The notes under the pieces: model-generated
What the model was told of the DNA's origin: nothing
Seen by the model: only the letters and a program-made list of their open reading frames with translations
The model's database searches: none
Shown here: positions 59,905 through 64,000 of the stretch, in pieces
Numbering within the stretch: the stretch's first letter is position 1
Layout: every line of letters starts with the position of its first letter
Assembly: GCF_002899675.1 (NCBI RefSeq)
Contig: NZ_PKUU01000018.1
Span: forward strand, 84,896 to 148,895
Direction: 5' to 3'
DNA length: 64,000 nt
From: Clostridium sp. chh4-2
Lineage (GTDB): Bacteria > Bacillota > Clostridia > Lachnospirales > Lachnospiraceae
Made by a program: the position numbers and the translations under genes

Positions 59905-61521
59905 ATGGAGATGGAACTGGTCAACAAGACCATAGGAGACTGCTTAGCCGGCCGGGTGAAAGCGTCTCCCGACAAGATAGCAATCGAATACTGGGATAAG
60001 AATTATACCTGGTCGGAAGTGGATCTGGTGTCGGATTATCTGGCGGTCAGGATGTGTTCCTTCGGCATGAAGAAAGGCGATCACGTGGGACTCTGGAGTG
60101 TGAATACCCCAAACTGGGTATTGACATTTCTGGCTCTTTTGAAGATCGGAGCGGTTCCGGTACTCATTAACACCTGTTATCTGGAACATGAACTGATGGA
60201 CATCATCCGGTATGCGGATATCAAATACATGTATTACGGAGACGGTTATAAGTCTCTTCTGTACGAAACCATGATCGACCAGGTGAAAAGAGAAGCTTGG
60301 TGCAAAGTGGAACGGTGGATTCCCATCGGCCGCGACGGCGAAGGCAAGTGGATGACGGAAAAAAGCTTTTTTACTGCTGAAAAGAGCAAAAAAGAGATGA
60401 TCAAACTGGCCCGTGTAAAACGTCAGGTACAGCCTGAAGACATTGCCGGAATGCTTTTTACGTCAGGTACCACCAACATTCCCAAAGGCGTTATGCTGAG
60501 CCATTACAATTTGGTAAATAATTCGTTGGAAACCGCGGTTCGTATGAAGTGGAATGAGAACGATAAGTTATTTTTAGTGGTTCCCCTGTTTCACTGTTTT
60601 GGCATCACCTCCGGTTTATTAGCCAGCATTCACGCCGGATGCACCATTCATTTGATGAAATATTTTAAGACAAAAAAGGTATTGGATCACATTGATAAAT
60701 ACAGCTGCACCGTGTTAAACGGGGTGCCGTCCATGTTTTTAGCCATAATACGCAACCCGGCTTTTTCCGAATATTCACTGAAAAGCCTGCGTTCCGGCAT
60801 CATAGCGGGATCGCCGCTGTCGTCGAAAGAATATATATCCATCTGCCAGAGGATTCCGGGGATCGACCTGATCCCCTCCTACGGGCAGACGGAGACGTCT
60901 CCCTGTGTAACCATAGCGGACCGGGAAGACTACTTTGGAAGAAAAGCGGAAACCGCAGGAAAGCCGATCAGCCATGTGGAACTGAGAATCTATGGAACTC
61001 AGACAGGACTGATTCTGGAACATGACAAGATCGGCGAGATACAGGTCCGCGGTTATAATGTGATGCAGGGCTATTACAATCTGAAAAAGGAAACAGAAGC
61101 TGTGATTATGGAAGACGGCTGGCTGAGAACCGGTGATCTGGGGTATCTGGACCGGGACGGTTATCTGCATGTGGTGGGAAGGCGCAAGGATATGATCATC
61201 CGGGCGGGAGAGAATATCTCCCCTCAGGAAATCGAAAGTTATATTAAAGATTTGTCCAATGTACAGGATGTAAAGGTGATCGGCATTCCAGCCGATGTGG
61301 TTCAGGAAAAGATAGTGGCCTGCGTCATTCCGGTTCCGGGAATCCCATTTAGTGAACCGGGGATTCTGGCTTATCTGAAGCCGAGGCTGGCCCATTATAA
61401 GATTCCCAGCCATGTAATGCAGTTTCAGTCATTTCCCATGACTGCAAGTGGAAAAGTATTGATATCTGAATTAAAAAAACAGGTTATCGATAGATTAGAA
61501 CAAGAAAACAAACCTGATTAA
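59905..61521 (+). CDS. AMP-forming acyl-CoA synthetase (CarB position)
   Basis: A 538-residue member of the ANL adenylating family. The P-loop motif is 'MLFTSGTTNIPKGV' (183-196). 'YGQTETSP', 'GWLRTGDLGYLDRDG' and 'GRRKDMIIRAGENISPQEIE' follow in order, and the C-terminal 'MTASGKVLISELKK' holds the expected catalytic Lys. It makes an acyl-CoA from a carboxylic acid with ATP, giving AMP and PPi. In a car-like pathway it would prime the cycle before the CoA-transferase takes over. It starts 21 bases after copy 2 of the CoA-transferase; an ATG two codons later is also possible. The acid (cinnamate-type or fatty) is not determined. Confidence 0.92.
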   Translation: MEMELVNKTIGDCLAGRVKASPDKIAIEYWDKNYTWSEVDLVSDYLAVRMCSFGMKKGDHVGLWSVNTPNWVLTFLALLKIGAVPVLINTCYLEHELMDIIRYADIKYMYYGDGYKSLLYETMIDQVKREAWCKVERWIPIGRDGEGKWMTEKSFFTAEKSKKEMIKLARVKRQVQPEDIAGMLFTSGTTNIPKGVMLSHYNLVNNSLETAVRMKWNENDKLFLVVPLFHCFGITSGLLASIHAGCTIHLMKYFKTKKVLDHIDKYSCTVLNGVPSMFLAIIRNPAFSEYSLKSLRSGIIAGSPLSSKEYISICQRIPGIDLIPSYGQTETSPCVTIADREDYFGRKAETAGKPISHVELRIYGTQTGLILEHDKIGEIQVRGYNVMQGYYNLKKETEAVIMEDGWLRTGDLGYLDRDGYLHVVGRRKDMIIRAGENISPQEIESYIKDLSNVQDVKVIGIPADVVQEKIVACVIPVPGIPFSEPGILAYLKPRLAHYKIPSHVMQFQSFPMTASGKVLISELKKQVIDRLEQENKPD

Positions 61522-61558
61522 ATTGCCGGTGAAACGGCAGAATGGAGGAAATTAAAAC

Positions 61559-62698
61559 ATGTATTTTACAGAACAGCACGACTTGATCAGAAAACTGGCC
61601 AGAGAATTCGCAGAAAAAGAGCTGACCAAAGAAATTCTGGACCAGGTGGAGGAAACGGAAGTTTTCCCGGAAGAGATTCTTCAGAAAATGGCAAAAGCAG
61701 GATTTTTTGGAATTAAGGTTCCGAAAGAACTGGGCGGCCAGGGCGGAGATGCCCGCTCTTATGTAATTGTTATGGAAGAGATTTCAAGAGTGAGCGGCGT
61801 AGCCAGCTTATATGTTTCTTCCCCTAACTCCTTATCCGGCGGACCTCTTTTATTATCCGGCAATGACGAGCAGAAGGAAAAATATTTAAAACCCGTTGTA
61901 ACAGGCGAGAAAAAACTGGCATTTGCTTTAACAGAGCCGGGCGCAGGTTCCGATGCGGGCGGTATGACAACAACAGCCGTAAAAGACGGCGATTACTATA
62001 TTTTGAACGGACGTAAGACCTTCATCACCATGGCTCCTCTTTCCGATTATGCGGTTATCTATGCAAAGACCGATATGACAAAAGGAACCAGAGGCATTTC
62101 CGCATTTGTTGTGGATATGAAGCTTCCGGGCGTATCCTGCGGAAAACCGGAGGATAAGATGGGACTGATCGGCTGTGCAACCAGCGATATCATCCTGGAC
62201 AATGTGCGCGTACATAAGAGCGACCTTCTTGGAGAAGAAGGAAGAGGATTCAGCAATGCGATGAAGACTCTGGATACCGGACGTATGGGCGTTGCGGCTC
62301 AGTCCATCGGTGTGGCTCAGGGCGCTTTGGATGAAGCGATCAAATATGCAAAAGAGAGAAAACAGTTCGGCAGAAGAATCGGTGATTTCCAGGCAATCAG
62401 CTTCATGATCGCCGATATGGCAACAAAACTGGAAGCAGCAAAACAGCTGGTATATAAAACCGCTTATCTGATGGATACCCATCAGGACGCATCCATGGCA
62501 GCATCTATGGCGAAATATTTTGCAGCTGAAACCTGTAATGAGATCGTAGGAAAAGCAGTGCAGATCCACGGCGGATATGGCTTTATCAAGGATTACAAGG
62601 TAGAGCGCATGTACAGAGACTGCCGCGTATTCACAATCTACGAAGGAACTTCTCAGGTACAGCAGATGGTAATCGCAGGCAAATTATTAAAAAAATAA
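61559..62698 (+). CDS. Acyl-CoA dehydrogenase / enoyl-CoA reductase (CarC position)
   Basis: A 379-residue FAD acyl-CoA dehydrogenase of normal length. '[16 protein letters not shown]' and '[12 protein letters not shown]' are the family signatures, and Glu362 in 'IYEGTSQ' is the catalytic base position of short-chain members. With EtfAB downstream it probably works as an enoyl-CoA reductase in an electron-bifurcating complex, like butyryl-CoA dehydrogenase or caffeyl-CoA reductase. GGAGG precedes ATG. The substrate cannot be read from the sequence. Confidence 0.93.
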   Translation: MYFTEQHDLIRKLAREFAEKELTKEILDQVEETEVFPEEILQKMAKAGFFGIKVPKELGGQGGDARSYVIVMEEISRVSGVASLYVSSPNSLSGGPLLLSGNDEQKEKYLKPVVTGEKKLAFALTEPGAGSDAGGMTTTAVKDGDYYILNGRKTFITMAPLSDYAVIYAKTDMTKGTRGISAFVVDMKLPGVSCGKPEDKMGLIGCATSDIILDNVRVHKSDLLGEEGRGFSNAMKTLDTGRMGVAAQSIGVAQGALDEAIKYAKERKQFGRRIGDFQAISFMIADMATKLEAAKQLVYKTAYLMDTHQDASMAASMAKYFAAETCNEIVGKAVQIHGGYGFIKDYKVERMYRDCRVFTIYEGTSQVQQMVIAGKLLKK

Positions 62699-62766
62699 GA
62701 CGTAAATTATGTGGACAATTATTCACATGAATATAGATGCCGTATTGCGGCAGAGCGGAGGTAGAA

Positions 62767-63552
62767 ATGAAGATATTAGTTTGTGTTAAACAAGTACCAG
62801 ATACCAATGAAGTAAAGATCGACCCTGTAAAGGGCACCTTAATCCGTGACGGTGTGCCGAGTATCTTAAACCCGGATGACGCCAACGCGTTAGAAGCAGC
62901 ATTACAGATCAAAGACCAGGACCCGGATACCGTGATTGCAGTTTTAACCATGGGACCGCCACAGGCAACCTATATGTTAAGAGAATGCCTTGCAATGGGA
63001 GCAGACGAAGCATACCTGCTGAGCGACCGCGCATTCGGCGGAGCAGATACCTGCGCGACATCCACCACAATCGCAGCGGGAATCCGTAAAGTGGGCGGAG
63101 TGGACGTGATCTTTGCAGGACGTCAGGCCATCGACGGAGATACCGCACAGGTAGGACCTCAGGTAGCCCAGAGACTCGGCCTTCCGGTAGTAACCTATGT
63201 TCAGGAGATCAAACTGGAAGAAGGAAAAGCCATCGTACAGAGACAGATGGAAGACGGATATGAAGTGATCGAAGTGCAGACCCCATGCCTTCTGACAGCC
63301 GTAAAAGAATTAAACGAGCCGAGATACATGAGTATCGGAGGAATCGTAGACGCATACAAGAAAGAGATCACCGTATGGAACCATGACGATGTAGAATTAG
63401 ACCCGAAGAACTGCGGATTGAACGCATCCCCGACTCAGGTGTTCCGTTCCTTCACACCGCCGCCAAAGGGAAAAGGCGAGATGTTAAGCGGAAGCATTCA
63501 GGATATGAGCGCATGCTTAGTTGGAAAGCTGAAAGAAAAACATTACATTTAA
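62767..63552 (+). CDS. etfB: Electron transfer flavoprotein beta subunit
   Basis: A 261-residue EtfB. The N-terminus 'MKILVCVKQVPDTNEVKID' and the 'GRQAIDGDTAQVGPQVAQRLGLP' block near 115-140 are diagnostic; the latter region binds the bifurcating FAD in CarD/EtfB homologues. ATG 62767 follows GGAGG by five bases; the longer frame from 62737 is rejected. It pairs with EtfA downstream and the acyl-CoA dehydrogenase upstream. It should take electrons from NADH and split them between an enoyl-CoA and ferredoxin (known for Bcd/Etf and CarCDE; inferred here). Confidence 0.95.
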   Translation: MKILVCVKQVPDTNEVKIDPVKGTLIRDGVPSILNPDDANALEAALQIKDQDPDTVIAVLTMGPPQATYMLRECLAMGADEAYLLSDRAFGGADTCATSTTIAAGIRKVGGVDVIFAGRQAIDGDTAQVGPQVAQRLGLPVVTYVQEIKLEEGKAIVQRQMEDGYEVIEVQTPCLLTAVKELNEPRYMSIGGIVDAYKKEITVWNHDDVELDPKNCGLNASPTQVFRSFTPPPKGKGEMLSGSIQDMSACLVGKLKEKHYI

Positions 63553-63587
63553 GGATCGAATGAGAACGAGGAAAGGATGTATAGAAA

Positions 63588-64000
63588 ATGGCAGTAAATG
63601 TGATTAAAGAAAAATGTAAAGGCTGTTCCATCTGTGTGAAGAACTGTCCTTTTGACGCAATTACCATGGAAAACAAGCTGGCAGTGATCGGAACGGCATG
63701 TACCGGATGCGGCGTATGTGTGGAGAAATGTCCATTCAAGGCAATTGAAAAGGTCGAAGAAGAAAAAGAAGTAAAAGATTTAAGCGCATATAAAGGCGTA
63801 TGGGTATTCGCAGAGCAGAGAGACGGAAAGATCATGCCGGTGGTAATCGAACTGCTTGGAGAAGGCAAGAAGCTGGCAGCAGAAGTGGGCTGTGAGCTGT
63901 GCGCAGTTCTCTGCGGAAGCGGAGTGGAAGGCCTGGCAGACGAACTGTTCGCCTATGGAGCGGATAAAGTATACGTGGCAGACCATGAAGAGCTGTCCAC
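63588..64000 (+). CDS. etfA: Electron transfer flavoprotein alpha subunit with N-terminal ferredoxin domain (partial)
   Basis: The first 137 codons before the window end. The N-terminus carries two [4Fe-4S] motifs: Cys10-x2-Cys-x2-Cys-x3-Cys20 ('[11 protein letters not shown]') and Cys38-x2-Cys-x2-Cys-x3-Cys48 ('[11 protein letters not shown]'). The EtfA fold begins near residue 65 ('[29 protein letters not shown]'). A ferredoxin-extended EtfA is known from CarE of A. woodii and some other clostridial Etfs, where the extra clusters may pass electrons to ferredoxin. The start ATG 63588 is preceded by GAAAGGATG; the rest lies outside the window. Confidence 0.93.
   Translation, partial: MAVNVIKEKCKGCSICVKNCPFDAITMENKLAVIGTACTGCGVCVEKCPFKAIEKVEEEKEVKDLSAYKGVWVFAEQRDGKIMPVVIELLGEGKKLAAEVGCELCAVLCGSGVEGLADELFAYGADKVYVADHEELS

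Noticed and set aside
1..64000. tRNA or rRNA genes
   Set aside because: I looked for cloverleaf and T-loop (GGTTCGANTC) patterns in the gaps and saw none; no rRNA-like segment was seen. A covariance-model scan would be decisive.

Overview
The window reads as chromosome of a strictly anaerobic clostridium, most like a Lachnospiraceae-type gut or rumen fermenter. The evidence is the gene content (three glycyl radical enzymes, a Ni-CO dehydrogenase, a 2-hydroxyacyl-CoA dehydratase-like pair, an electron-transfer flavoprotein with a ferredoxin domain), the strong AGGAGG ribosome binding sites and the moderate base composition. I saw no rRNA, tRNA, CRISPR array, transposase or phage gene. The species cannot be named from this sequence.

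Layout. 0-11 kb: the end of a carboxylate transporter, a PucR-type regulator (PucR1), and a divergent seven-gene operon encoding two 2-hydroxyacyl-CoA dehydratase-like subunits, a class III CoA-transferase, a CitMHS transporter, a URO-D/methyltransferase-like protein and two CapA-like proteins. 11-15 kb: an Rrf2 regulator, then cooS, a four-cluster ferredoxin and an FAD/NAD oxidoreductase. 15-27 kb: PucR2 divergent from glycyl radical enzyme 1 (GRE1), then PucR3 divergent from GRE2, an MmgE/PrpD protein and a carboxylate transporter. 27-38 kb: a TetR regulator and a third CapA protein, divergent from an oligopeptide-type ABC importer that continues into a serine hydrolase and a CocE/NonD hydrolase. 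38-49 kb: PucR4 divergent from a carboxylate transporter, a second serine hydrolase and GRE3; then the only GRE activase, and a TPR/DUF4037/DUF4125 trio. 49-64 kb: a CoA-transferase, LuxR, DUF169 protein, sodium symporter, PadR, OFA-type MFS transporter, then a second copy of the CoA-transferase heading an operon with an acyl-CoA ligase, acyl-CoA dehydrogenase, etfB and etfA (cut by the window end). That order matches the caffeate-respiration carABCDE operon of Acetobacterium woodii.

How it fits together (inference). The window is a set of parallel catabolic modules. Most pair a carboxylate or peptide-type importer with a dedicated regulator and with enzymes that remove or rearrange groups by radical or CoA-ester chemistry. 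The final acyl-CoA dehydrogenase/Etf module would re-oxidise NADH on an enoyl-CoA and reduce ferredoxin; CODH would exchange electrons with ferredoxin and NAD(P).

Most unusual signals. (1) Four full copies and one shortened copy of a 300-400 base intergenic element that folds into a giant hairpin. The arms differ in sequence between copies yet stay self-complementary, an internal loop is invariant, and the tip forks into two conserved hairpins. I do not recognise it. Short palindromes accompany it. (2) Three GRE paralogues, each exactly 799 residues, with Cys443-x-Asp445 where the usual eliminase/decarboxylase motif is Cys-x-Glu. (3) A dehydratase-like subunit that has lost its cluster cysteines. 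(4) Operator-like repeats shared between promoters.
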